A DNA stretch of 34,440 nucleotides from JAZNOQ01 sp045589215 (lineage in GTDB: Bacteria > Bacillota > Clostridia > Oscillospirales > CAG-272). Numbering within the stretch: the first letter of the stretch is position 1; the number at the start of each line of letters is the position of its first letter. This document shows positions 7,592 to 14,651 of the stretch, in pieces. The stretch is from the NCBI GenBank assembly GCA_045589215.1, contig JAZNOQ010000089.1, positions 1 through 34,440 on the forward strand, in the 5' to 3' direction. A program made the translations under genes and the position numbers. The notes below the pieces were generated by a model. That model did not search any database and was not told the origin of the DNA. It saw nothing but the letters and a program-made list of their open reading frames with translations.

Positions 7592-8767
7592 ATGCTCGAT
7601 TACTCATCCATCTTATCAAACGAGGTGCTCTCTCTGAAGCCGTCCGGAATCCGTAAGTTTTTTGATCTGCTTTCGGATCTGAACGACAGTGAGATGATCG
7701 CCCTGACGGTCGGTCAGCCCGACTTCGTCACCCCGTGGAGCATTCGCGAGGCGGGGATCGAGTCCCTTGAAAAGGGCAAAACCTACTACACGGCGAATGC
7801 GGGAGACCTTGCGCTCCGCCGTGAGATCTCGAACTATCTCTCCCGCCGCTTCCATGTTTCCTACGATCCCGTGTCCGAGGTCGTCGTTACGGTTGGCGGA
7901 AGCGAGGCGATCGATATGGCGATCCGCGCCTGTATCAATCCCGGTGACGAGATCATCATTCCCGAGCCCTGCTTCGTGTGCTATGAGCCCCTTGCAAAAA
8001 TGGCAGGTGCGGTTCCCGTTATTATTGACACGAAGATCGAAAACAATTTTAAGCTCACCGCCGACGAGCTCAAGGCGGCGATCACACCGCGCACGAAAAT
8101 GCTCGTTCTCGCCTACCCGAACAATCCGACGGGCGCGATCATGACGCACGAGGATCTAACCGCGATCGCGGAGGTTCTTGACGGCACGAATATCCTTGTG
8201 CTTTCGGATGAGATCTACGCAGAAATGACCTACGGGCGCACACATACGTCGTTCGCTTCCCTCCCTGAAATGAAGGAGCGCACGATCATTGTCAGCGGCT
8301 TCTCGAAGGCTTACGCGATGACGGGCTGGAGACTTGGGTACGCTTGCGCTCCTGCTCCGATCCTTAAGCAAATCTTAAAGCTTCATCAATATGCGATCAT
8401 GTGCGCACCCACGACGGCACAGCTTGCCGCGATCACCGCACTTCGCGACTGCGATGAGGACGTAAAGCATATGATGGACGAATACAATCGCCGCAGACGC
8501 TTTATCTACAACGGACTGCACGATATCGGAATCGATTGCTTCGAGCCCGAGGGCGCGTTTTACATCTGGCCTGATATTCGGAAATTCGGACTTTCGAGTG
8601 ATAAATTCTGCGAGCGGTTGCTGTATGACTACAAATGTGCGATCGTTCCCGGTACGGCATTCGGCAAATCGGGCGAGGGCTTTGCGCGTATTTCTTATGC
8701 GTACTCGGTAAAGCACATTACCGCGGCTCTCGAACGTATTGAGGCGTTTGCTAAAACCCTTCGATAA
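7592..8767 (+). CDS. Class I/II PLP-dependent aminotransferase
   Basis: A fold-type I aminotransferase of 391 residues, the normal length for the family. K239 in SGFSKAYAMTGWRLG is the Schiff-base lysine that holds PLP. Other conserved features are TVGQPDF near the N-terminus, GSEAIDMAI (phosphate-binding helix), YPNNPTGA (PLP-contacting Asn), DEIYAEMTY (PLP-ring Asp and Tyr) and the C-terminal FARISYA Arg that binds the substrate carboxylate. The motifs fit the aspartate/aromatic/methionine subgroup, but the amino donor cannot be told from sequence. The gene follows an Lrp/AsnC regulator at 2 nt, a pairing that suggests regulation by an amino acid. It ends at a strong terminator. Confidence 0.92.
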   Translation: MLDYSSILSNEVLSLKPSGIRKFFDLLSDLNDSEMIALTVGQPDFVTPWSIREAGIESLEKGKTYYTANAGDLALRREISNYLSRRFHVSYDPVSEVVVTVGGSEAIDMAIRACINPGDEIIIPEPCFVCYEPLAKMAGAVPVIIDTKIENNFKLTADELKAAITPRTKMLVLAYPNNPTGAIMTHEDLTAIAEVLDGTNILVLSDEIYAEMTYGRTHTSFASLPEMKERTIIVSGFSKAYAMTGWRLGYACAPAPILKQILKLHQYAIMCAPTTAQLAAITALRDCDEDVKHMMDEYNRRRRFIYNGLHDIGIDCFEPEGAFYIWPDIRKFGLSSDKFCERLLYDYKCAIVPGTAFGKSGEGFARISYAYSVKHITAALERIEAFAKTLR

Positions 8768-8769
8768 AC

Positions 8770-8813
8770 AAAAAAGGCTGATTCACATTATGTTCAGTGA
8801 ATCAGCCTTTTTT
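8770..8813. terminator. Bidirectional rho-independent terminator
   Basis: An A6 run, then GGCTGATTCAC (8776-8786), a 10-nt loop, the complement GTGAATCAGCC (8797-8807), and T6. It terminates the aminotransferase gene on the plus strand and radC on the minus strand; the radC stop codon begins right beside it. Confidence 0.93.
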
Positions 8814-8814
8814 A

Positions 8815-9597
8815 TTATTCGTTCCCTTTTTGAAAAAAATCGTGGATAAAAGCCTCTCCGAATCCGTCGGACGCTACGCGCTCGACGTCGTAAAAGCCCG
8901 AATAGTGAATCATCGGATATGCTTGCTTTCCCGATATAATGATATGCTCGATCAGCGGGATCGACATCTGCTTCAAAAAATCGTAGATCTTGCGTGTGAC
9001 CATATTATCCTCCATCGACGGCATCATAAGTCCGTCGGGATGATTGTGGGCGAGGATCACACCTGCCGCATGCTTTTTCATAACAGCCTCGACGATCCGA
9101 TACAGATCGACCGGTGAAGCGTTTACGCTCCCCGCTCCGAGCGAGATCACGTCAAGCAGCTTCATTTTGTTATCGAAAAGCATAGCGATCGATTGCTCGT
9201 CCGTAACACCGACATAATAATTACAAAGATACTTCGTAACTTTATCGAGCTTGTCATAGCGATAAACCGGTTCTTCGGAATTCGAGACGTATCGTACCAA
9301 GCATTCGAATACTGCCTTCAGGAGCAACGCACTGCTTTCTCCCATTCCGTTACACGCGGAAATGCGATTGACGTCCGCTTCAAGGACGCCTCCAAGAGAA
9401 CCAAACTGTTCGATAAGCTCATGCGCAATGGGATTTGTATCCCGACGCGGGATCGCATAGAATAAAAGAATTTCGAGAAGCTCGTGATCATACAAATGAC
9501 TGAATCCTTTTTTCAGTATCATCTTCTTTACACGATCGCGATGACCGCCGTGGCTGTGTGCAGGTACAACTTTCGTTGTCTTATTTGTTTCTTCCAT
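8815..9597 (-). CDS. radC: RadC-family JAB/MPN-domain protein
   Basis: A 260-residue RadC (UPF0758) protein. Residues about 20-100 form the N-terminal helix-hairpin-helix-like part (LYDHELLEILLFYAIPRRD and ISACNGMGESSALLLKA). The C-terminal half is a JAB/JAMM domain with the zinc motif HNHPDG...PSMED, that is H184, H186 and D197, and E-containing DEQSIAML upstream. RadC was named for DNA repair, but its biochemical activity is not established; its domain is related to metal-dependent isopeptidases. The ATG is supported by AAAGGA 10 nt upstream. The N-terminal tail is longer and more His-rich (HSHGGH) than average. It is divergent from enolase, with a 103-bp intergenic region holding a perfect inverted repeat. 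Confidence 0.92.
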   Translation of the reverse strand: MEETNKTTKVVPAHSHGGHRDRVKKMILKKGFSHLYDHELLEILLFYAIPRRDTNPIAHELIEQFGSLGGVLEADVNRISACNGMGESSALLLKAVFECLVRYVSNSEEPVYRYDKLDKVTKYLCNYYVGVTDEQSIAMLFDNKMKLLDVISLGAGSVNASPVDLYRIVEAVMKKHAAGVILAHNHPDGLMMPSMEDNMVTRKIYDFLKQMSIPLIEHIIISGKQAYPMIHYSGFYDVERVASDGFGEAFIHDFFQKGNE

Positions 9598-9652
9598 ATT
9601 CTGTTTCCTTTTTTCTTCTTTTTATTTTTCTTTGAATATCTGTCGCTCTTCC

Positions 9653-9707
9653 CGTTCATAATGAATACATCATACACGCGGTATATAGGGGGAAATCATT
9701 ATGAACG
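9653..9707. repeat. Perfect 12-bp inverted repeat overlapping the enolase start codon
   Basis: CGTTCATAATGA at 9653-9664 and its exact reverse complement TCATTATGAACG at 9696-9707 are separated by 31 bp. The right arm contains the enolase ATG, and the loop contains its GGGGGA ribosome binding site. The left arm overlaps CATAAT (9657-9662), a possible -10 box that pairs with TTGAAT at 9632-9637 at 19-bp spacing. It could be a regulator's operator in the radC/enolase divergent region, or an RNA hairpin that hides the start codon if transcription begins upstream of 9653. Confidence 0.75.
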
Positions 9708-11026
9708 TTACAGGAAGACCGAAAATTGAAAAATGTTCTGCGAGAGAGATCCTTGATTCTCGCGGAAATCCGACCGTAGAGGCTGTTGTATATCTCGAGG
9801 ACGGAAGCATCGGGATCGCAAGCGCCCCCTCGGGGGCATCCACAGGTCAATTTGAGGCGCATGAAAAGAGAGACGGAAACCGAAGCAGATACCGCGGTAA
9901 GGGCGTTCTCGAAACGGTTTCGATCGTACAAAGTGAGATCTCCCCCGCGTTGTCGGGGCTATGTGCCTCCGATCAATACCTGATCGACCGTACACTTCGA
10001 AATCTTGACGGAAGCGAAAACAAAAACCACTACGGTGCAAACGTTCTGCTCGCGCTCTCACTTGCGAATGCCCGCGCGGTTGCAAGCTACTACCATATGC
10101 CGCTCTATCGATACCTCGGCGGTGCAAACGCTCGACGCCTGCCCGTTCCAATGATGAACGTACTGAACGGAGGCGCTCATGCCTCCAACAACGTGGAGAT
10201 CCAGGAATTTATGCTCGTACCCGTCGGAGCCGAAAGCTTTTCGGACGCGCTTCGCATCGGAAGCGAGATCTACCAGACCTTACGGGGGATACTGCAGTCG
10301 AGAGGATATTCCACGGCGGTCGGAGACGAGGGCGGATTTGCCCCAAATCTCTCGAGCGACGAGGAAGCGCTTGACCTGCTTTGCGAGGCGATCCACGAAG
10401 CGGGATACGATGAATCGGTCGTGAAGCTTGCGCTTGACGCCGCCGCATCCGAATGGTGTGATGGCGGCGAAACCTACCGAATGCCCAAGCGCGGCAAGAT
10501 CTGTGATCGCCGTGATCTCATCGAGTATTGGAAAAGGCTGTGCGGATGCTATCCGATCCTCTCGATCGAGGACGGGCTCGATGAAAATGACTTTTCGGGA
10601 TGGTCGATGCTGACCGAAGCACTCGGAGACCGCACGATGCTTGTTGGAGACGATCTTTTCGTTACGAACACTGCGCGGATCCGCACGGGAATCGAAAAGA
10701 AGGCGGCAAACGCGGTTCTTGTAAAGCCGAATCAGATCGGAACGCTGTCCGAAACGCTTGATCTGATACAGACCGCCGAGGATCACCATTACGCCTTCAT
10801 CCTCTCCCACCGTTCGGGAGAGACCGAGGATACCTCGATCGCAGACATCGCTGTCTCTTGTAACGCACGCTTCATCAAGGCGGGGGCTCCCTGCCGCGGC
10901 GAGCGTGTTTGTAAGTACAACCGTCTTCTTCGGATCGAGGGGGCACTCGGAGCCGCCGCAGAATATGGCGGTCACGTAGCTTCTATGTCAGAAAGTGCTG
11001 CGCTCAGTACGACTGTAGAAAACTAA
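9701..11026 (+). CDS. eno: Enolase
   Basis: Phosphopyruvate hydratase, converting 2-phosphoglycerate to phosphoenolpyruvate in glycolysis. At 441 residues it is close to the family's usual 430. Catalytic and metal residues are all present: E210 in GDEGGFAP, the magnesium ligands in LALDAAASEW, SIEDGLDE and VGDDLFVTN, K342 in VLVKPNQIG, and SHRSGETEDT. Some strongly conserved spots differ from typical enolases: ENKNHYGANVLLA where ENKSxLGANAxLG is usual, HASNNVEIQEF for HADNNVDIQEF, and IKAGAPCRGERVCKYNRLLRIE for IKTGAPxRxxRVAKYNQLLRIE. It should be active, but it may be a second, diverged copy rather than the main housekeeping enzyme. GGGGGA lies 8 nt before the ATG. It is monocistronic and divergent from radC. 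Confidence 0.95.
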   Translation: MNVTGRPKIEKCSAREILDSRGNPTVEAVVYLEDGSIGIASAPSGASTGQFEAHEKRDGNRSRYRGKGVLETVSIVQSEISPALSGLCASDQYLIDRTLRNLDGSENKNHYGANVLLALSLANARAVASYYHMPLYRYLGGANARRLPVPMMNVLNGGAHASNNVEIQEFMLVPVGAESFSDALRIGSEIYQTLRGILQSRGYSTAVGDEGGFAPNLSSDEEALDLLCEAIHEAGYDESVVKLALDAAASEWCDGGETYRMPKRGKICDRRDLIEYWKRLCGCYPILSIEDGLDENDFSGWSMLTEALGDRTMLVGDDLFVTNTARIRTGIEKKAANAVLVKPNQIGTLSETLDLIQTAEDHHYAFILSHRSGETEDTSIADIAVSCNARFIKAGAPCRGERVCKYNRLLRIEGALGAAAEYGGHVASMSESAALSTTVEN

Positions 11027-11030
11027 ATAA

Positions 11031-11071
11031 CGGGGCTGTCTCACGGAAGGTGAGGCAACCCCGATTTTTTT
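11031..11071 (+). terminator. Rho-independent terminator after enolase
   Basis: Stem CGGGGCTGTCTCAC / GGAA / GGTGAGGCAACCCCG (11031-11063, one internal mismatch) followed by T7. On the minus strand the hairpin lacks a proper U-run, so it is a weaker end for recR. The core GGGCTGTCTCAC is identical to that of the terminator at 1013-1050. Confidence 0.88.
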
Positions 11072-11085
11072 GATGTAGCATCAAG

Positions 11086-11733
11086 TCAAATACCGGTTCT
11101 TCCCTGCAAAGCCCGATACAGCGTGACCTCGTCTGCGTATTCAAGCTCCGATCCCACGGGAATTCCGTAGGCAAGCCGCGTCACCCGCACCGAAAAAGGG
11201 GCAAGCAGCTTTGCGATATACATTGACGTAGCATCGCCCTCGACCGTTGCGCCGAGTGCTAAAATGACTTCCTTTACGGGTCCGGACATGGTTCCATCCG
11301 CATTCGTGCCTTCTGCCGAGGTCACTTCAGCACCGCCTACGCGCTCGATCAGTGAACGGAGATTGATCGATTCCGGATTCATACCCTTCATCGGAGAGAT
11401 CAATCCGCCAAGCACGTGATACGTACCGCGGTAGTCGCGTACCTTCTCCATTGCGAGAAGGGTTCGTGCATCCTCCACCACACAGATCACACTTGTGTCG
11501 CGCTCGAGATCGGTACAGATCGAGCAACACTCCCGATCGGTCAAATTGCCACAGATCGGGCAGGGATGGATCTTCGCCTTTGCTTCAAGAATGGCCGTTG
11601 CAAACGCGGCAACATCCTCTTCGGACATATCAAGGATCGAAAATGCCATACGCGTTGCCGAGCGGCGTCCGACACCGGGAAGCCTGCGGAACTGCTCGGT
11701 CAGGAGCGCAAGCGATTCCATGTAATCTGCCAT
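11086..11733 (-). CDS. recR: Recombination protein RecR
   Basis: Ring-forming recombination mediator that works with RecF and RecO to load RecA at single-strand gaps. The order of parts is canonical: helix-hairpin-helix LPGVGRRSATRM (about 18-29), four-cysteine zinc finger C58, C61, C70, C73, Toprim domain starting at ICVVEDARTL (83-92), and the Walker-like C-terminal LAYGIPVGSELEYADEVTL. At 215 residues it is longer than the usual 198, because of an insertion at about 133-150 (GAEVTSAEGTNADGTMSG) inside the Toprim domain, just before VKEVILAL. It lies one base after the ybaB stop with no strong ribosome binding site, so its translation is probably coupled. Confidence 0.96.
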   Translation of the reverse strand: MADYMESLALLTEQFRRLPGVGRRSATRMAFSILDMSEEDVAAFATAILEAKAKIHPCPICGNLTDRECCSICTDLERDTSVICVVEDARTLLAMEKVRDYRGTYHVLGGLISPMKGMNPESINLRSLIERVGGAEVTSAEGTNADGTMSGPVKEVILALGATVEGDATSMYIAKLLAPFSVRVTRLAYGIPVGSELEYADEVTLYRALQGRTGI

Positions 11734-11734
11734 A

Positions 11735-12079
11735 TTACATCAGACCGGGGATCTGAGGCATTCCCGCAGACACCTTTGCCATTTCGGTTGTATTGATATT
11801 CTCAACGTGCTTGATCGCTTCGTTAACGCCCGCAACGAGAATGTCGGAAAGCGTTTCAATATCGTCAGGATCAACGATCTCTGGCTTTATGTCGATCGAA
11901 AGGATCTCCTTTTTGCCGTTGATCTGCAGGGTGACCATACCACCACCCGCGGAAATGTCGTACTCGGCCGCGTCAAGCTCGCCCTGGCGCACCTCCATCT
12001 CCTCCTGGACCTTCTGGATCTGCTTCATCAGCGCTGCGGGATTTCCTGCAGCACTCCTTGTCGAATAGTTTGCTTTCAT
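11735..12079 (-). CDS. ybaB: YbaB/EbfC-family nucleoid-associated protein
   Basis: A small DNA-binding protein (114 residues, normal length) of the YbaB/EbfC family, which forms dimers and coats DNA. Recognisable parts are the coiled N-terminal helix KQIQKVQEEMEVRQGELD, the GGGMVTLQINGKKEILSIDI strand region and the C-terminal VNEAIKHVENINTTEMAKVS helix ending in a PQIPGL tail. The gene lies in its usual place between dnaX and recR; the spacing is 59 nt from dnaX and one base to recR. AAAGGA sits 8 nt before the ATG. Confidence 0.95.
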   Translation of the reverse strand: MKANYSTRSAAGNPAALMKQIQKVQEEMEVRQGELDAAEYDISAGGGMVTLQINGKKEILSIDIKPEIVDPDDIETLSDILVAGVNEAIKHVENINTTEMAKVSAGMPQIPGLM

Positions 12080-12138
12080 CGTTTGATTCCTTTCCCGTCG
12101 CGTCTCTTTATGCGACTATCTCTTTTATTGATAAGCTA

Positions 12139-13794
12139 TTATAAAATACCGTTTTCCACAGACTCGACGATCTCATCGAAAAGATCGTTGCCCCCTCCGT
12201 TCTTCGGCGGTGCGACCTCGAACAAGAGCTCTCTGTCCTTCACATCACGCTTCAGGAGGTAGGACAATTCTCCGCGAAGTCGGTCGCGGCTTCCGAGCTG
12301 TTCAAAATTCGATAACGTAAACGGATTCGGGAAGCGAAGAATGACCGTCCCGTCCTCCATTCCGTATGCCTTTACGTCTCCGAGCATCGCACGGTACATC
12401 GGATGATCTCCCGTCATTTTTTCAACGACCTCCGCCCATCCTCGAAGCGTTTTCAAAACGCGTGTTTTCGGGGACTCGGGCGTTACGGCAGGAGATGCGC
12501 TCTCCACGGAAACAGGCTTTTTTCCTTTTGTTTTCTTTTCCTCAGGTGTCGGCTTATCCGAGACACCCGGACTGTCCTCAGGCTTCCGCTCGGACTCGAT
12601 CGACTCCGAGCTCGGTACATTCGCGGGTGAGACGCCTGTTCTCTGAAGCATCTCTACCGTACGCTCAAGCTCCGCAATTCGGGAGAGAAGCGATTCGGAG
12701 GAGACGGAGAGCGAGGGCTCGGACATACGAAGCAGGGTAAATTCTGCCGTGATACGGCGAATATCGGCGCTTTTTTGCATTGATGCAAGACCGTCCTCAA
12801 GAAGCTTACTGTGATACAGAAGCGTTTCCTTCGTAAACAGCTCCCCAACGGCGCGAAGCTCCTCCGTTTCACTTTCGGTGAGATCAAGGTACTCGGGGGC
12901 ATTCGCAGAGGTGCGGATCACAAGAATATCCCGATAGAGTGAGATCAGATCCTGCCAGAACACGCGAATATCGCGGGACGAGCGAACGACCTTATCGATC
13001 TCCTCGAGAATGGTCTCACAGTCCTGCTCTGCGACAGCCCGTACCACGCGCAGCATTGAGGAGCGTCCTGTCGATCCGACGGTCTCGTTGACGAGATCGA
13101 CGGTGATGCGCTCGTGACTGCCCGCACACAGCTCAAGTAGGCTGATGCTGTCGCGCATACCGCCCTGTGCCATTTTGGCGATCAGGAACGCCGCATCCTT
13201 TTCGAGCTCGATCCCCTCCGCCTCTGCGATCTGCATAATACGGCGCATGAGATCTGGGATCGAGATCCTTCGGAAATCAAACCGCTGACAACGCGAGATG
13301 ATGGTGGACGGAAGCTTGTGAAGCTCGGTCGTCGCGAGGATGAAGATCACGTGTGCGGGAGGCTCCTCAAGTGTCTTCAGAAGCGCGTTGAAGGCACTTC
13401 CCGAAAGCATATGGACCTCGTCGACGATGTAAACGCGATACTTTAGCGCGGACGGCGTATAAACGACCTCGTCACGGATATCGCGGATATTATCAACGCT
13501 GTTATTCGAGGCGGCATCCATCTCGAGGATATCCGTCACCGTACTCGTTTCGATCAGCTTGCAGGAGTCACAGACGCCACACGGAGATCCGTTCACGGGA
13601 TGCTCACAGTTTACGACTTTTGCGAGGATCTTCGCACAGGTCGTTTTACCCGTACCGCGCGAGCCGCAAAACAGATATGCGTGGCTGAAGAGCCCGTGCT
13701 CGGCTTCATATTTGAGCACGCGCGTGATGTGATCCTGTCCGAACACGTCGTCAAAGGTTTGCGGACGCCATTTTCTGTACAATGCCTGATGCAT
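12139..13794 (-). CDS. dnaX: DNA polymerase III clamp-loader subunit gamma/tau
   Basis: ATPase of the sliding-clamp loader. The start is set at the ATG at 13794, which follows AGGGGAG and gives the family N-terminus MHQALYRKWRPQTFDDVFGQ; a longer frame to 13845 adds residues not seen in DnaX. Walker A GSRGTGKT spans 44-51, the zinc module has C63, C72, C75 and C78, Walker B is VYIVDEVHML, and the sensor is ILATTELHKLPSTIISRCQRF. After the collar domain a Pro/Glu/Lys-rich linker (about 395-445) leads to a C-terminal domain that should contact the replicase. The linker holds A AAA AAG at 12517-12523 in the phase known from the E. coli dnaX frameshift site; a -1 shift there would stop at 12422-12424 after 31 codons, giving a protein of about 457 residues against 551. 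No promoter is visible in the short gap behind the SRP RNA terminator. Confidence 0.96.
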   Translation of the reverse strand: MHQALYRKWRPQTFDDVFGQDHITRVLKYEAEHGLFSHAYLFCGSRGTGKTTCAKILAKVVNCEHPVNGSPCGVCDSCKLIETSTVTDILEMDAASNNSVDNIRDIRDEVVYTPSALKYRVYIVDEVHMLSGSAFNALLKTLEEPPAHVIFILATTELHKLPSTIISRCQRFDFRRISIPDLMRRIMQIAEAEGIELEKDAAFLIAKMAQGGMRDSISLLELCAGSHERITVDLVNETVGSTGRSSMLRVVRAVAEQDCETILEEIDKVVRSSRDIRVFWQDLISLYRDILVIRTSANAPEYLDLTESETEELRAVGELFTKETLLYHSKLLEDGLASMQKSADIRRITAEFTLLRMSEPSLSVSSESLLSRIAELERTVEMLQRTGVSPANVPSSESIESERKPEDSPGVSDKPTPEEKKTKGKKPVSVESASPAVTPESPKTRVLKTLRGWAEVVEKMTGDHPMYRAMLGDVKAYGMEDGTVILRFPNPFTLSNFEQLGSRDRLRGELSYLLKRDVKDRELLFEVAPPKNGGGNDLFDEIVESVENGIL

Positions 13795-13856
13795 CGGAGC
13801 TCCCCTTTCTGTGTTTCCTTTGCCGCGCATGCAAGCATTCGGCAAATCGGCTTTCT

Positions 13857-13901
13857 AAAAAAATACCCGCTCGCGAATCGGGAAAAAGATCCGCCGCGGG
13901 T
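13857..13901 (-). terminator. Terminator of the SRP RNA
   Basis: On the minus strand ACCCGC pairs with GCGGGT, with a second nested pairing GCGGATC / GATTCGC, followed by a T7 run. It sits right after the closing helix of the SRP RNA and about 60 bp ahead of dnaX. Confidence 0.88.
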
Positions 13902-13909
13902 TCTTAAAG

Positions 13910-14240
13910 TTCATCTTGTAAGCATAGACCAAGACCATACACCCTTCCGTCGAATGTCACACCCACGCGACATCCGACACCTTGCTCGGAACAGGCAACC
14001 TCGCGGCACATCAGGTTCACTGCTTAATGCTGCTTGGTTCCCCACCTGACATGGTTCACAGCTCCAAATTGCGCAAGACCCATTCTTCAACACAAGAATA
14101 TCGGACACAGACCGTAAGCGATCGACCCTCAGGAAAGGAATGCGCCCCCTGCTATAGCGGATCTCAGGTACAGGGCACCGCTAATTCCCCGGCCGGTATG
14201 GCCCTGGTCTACGATCACAAGATAAAAGGACTTATCATCC
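13910..14240 (-). ncRNA. ffs: Signal recognition particle RNA, long bacterial type
   Basis: RNA core of the signal recognition particle, which binds Ffh and directs nascent membrane and secreted proteins to the membrane. The S-domain signature is clear on the minus strand: GTCAGGTGGGGAACCAAGC and GCAGCA around 14030-14051, with the GGAA tetraloop at 14038-14041. Compared with the common CCGGAAGG the closing pairs are swapped to GGGGAACC, so pairing is kept. The ends pair as in Bacillus scRNA: ATCTTGTG..GTAGACCA (14205-14223) with TGGTCTAT..TACAAGAT (13913-13931). The G-rich 5' part (14150-14204) should form the Alu domain. At about 310 nt between the paired ends it is of the long Gram-positive kind. 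The position just upstream of dnaX is the usual one. Exact ends are estimated. Confidence 0.93.
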
Positions 14241-14251
14241 TACATATAATT

Positions 14252-14280
14252 ATTATAACAGATTTCCGATCTCAATGCAA
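14252..14280 (-). promoter_or_regulatory. Promoter of the SRP RNA
   Basis: TTGCAT (14275-14280), a 17-bp spacer, and perfect TATAAT (14252-14257) on the minus strand. Transcription should begin near 14245, about 20 nt before the terminal helix of the RNA, so some 5' processing is likely. Confidence 0.9.
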
Positions 14281-14319
14281 TAGGTTTTCGTAAATTTCAA
14301 GATTTTTTTGCACAGAAAG

Positions 14320-14354
14320 CGGCAGAAAGCAGCGTATATTACTGCTTTCTGCCG
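14320..14354 (-). terminator. Terminator-like hairpin at the end of the polC cluster
   Basis: A perfect 13-bp inverted repeat (CGGCAGAAAGCAG at 14320-14332 and CTGCTTTCTGCCG at 14342-14354) with a 9-nt loop, 9 bp after the stop of the small gene at 14364. On the minus strand the U-rich part after the stem is only CTTTCTGTG, so release may be less efficient than at the other terminators. It separates the cluster from the SRP RNA promoter. Confidence 0.75.
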
Positions 14355-14363
14355 TAGGTATGA

Positions 14364-14630
14364 TCAAACGTACGCTTTTCCGCTACCGACGAATTTTCGA
14401 TCGACCACGATATCGGGTGCTCCGACACGCGGTATTACGAGGATCGCCTGCTTTTCCTCGGCAAGACGGAAGATCTCCCTCCGTTCCTTAAGATAATAGA
14501 ACGGAGCGTGACTGATATTAAATTCGTTTCCGTCGATCGTTACGATCGTCCTTCCCGAGAGGCGGCTAAAGCAAAGCGTGACCTTATGTACCTCCCCGTC
14601 GACGACGGGGTTCCATTCATATTTCTTCAT
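14364..14630 (-). CDS. Small unknown protein downstream of polC, possibly FAIM-like beta-sandwich
   Basis: An 88-residue protein I cannot assign with confidence. It starts 21 nt after the polC stop with AAAGGGGAA before its ATG, so it is probably the last gene of the cluster. The pattern W...DGEVHKVTL...SGRTIVTIDGNEF...REIFRLAEEKQAILVIP...DIVVDRKFVGSGKAY has the alternating strands and the repeated DG turn seen in FAIM-type beta-sandwich domains, but the likeness is weak. There is no signal peptide, membrane span or cysteine pair. It should be a soluble, mostly beta, cytosolic protein. Confidence 0.7.
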   Translation of the reverse strand: MKKYEWNPVVDGEVHKVTLCFSRLSGRTIVTIDGNEFNISHAPFYYLKERREIFRLAEEKQAILVIPRVGAPDIVVDRKFVGSGKAYV

Positions 14631-14651
14631 ACATTCCCCTTTCGGATTTTC

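Noticed and set aside
13600..14049. A plus-strand frame across the dnaX 5' end and the SRP RNA
   Set aside because: It crosses an RNA gene with its own terminator and has no protein-like features.
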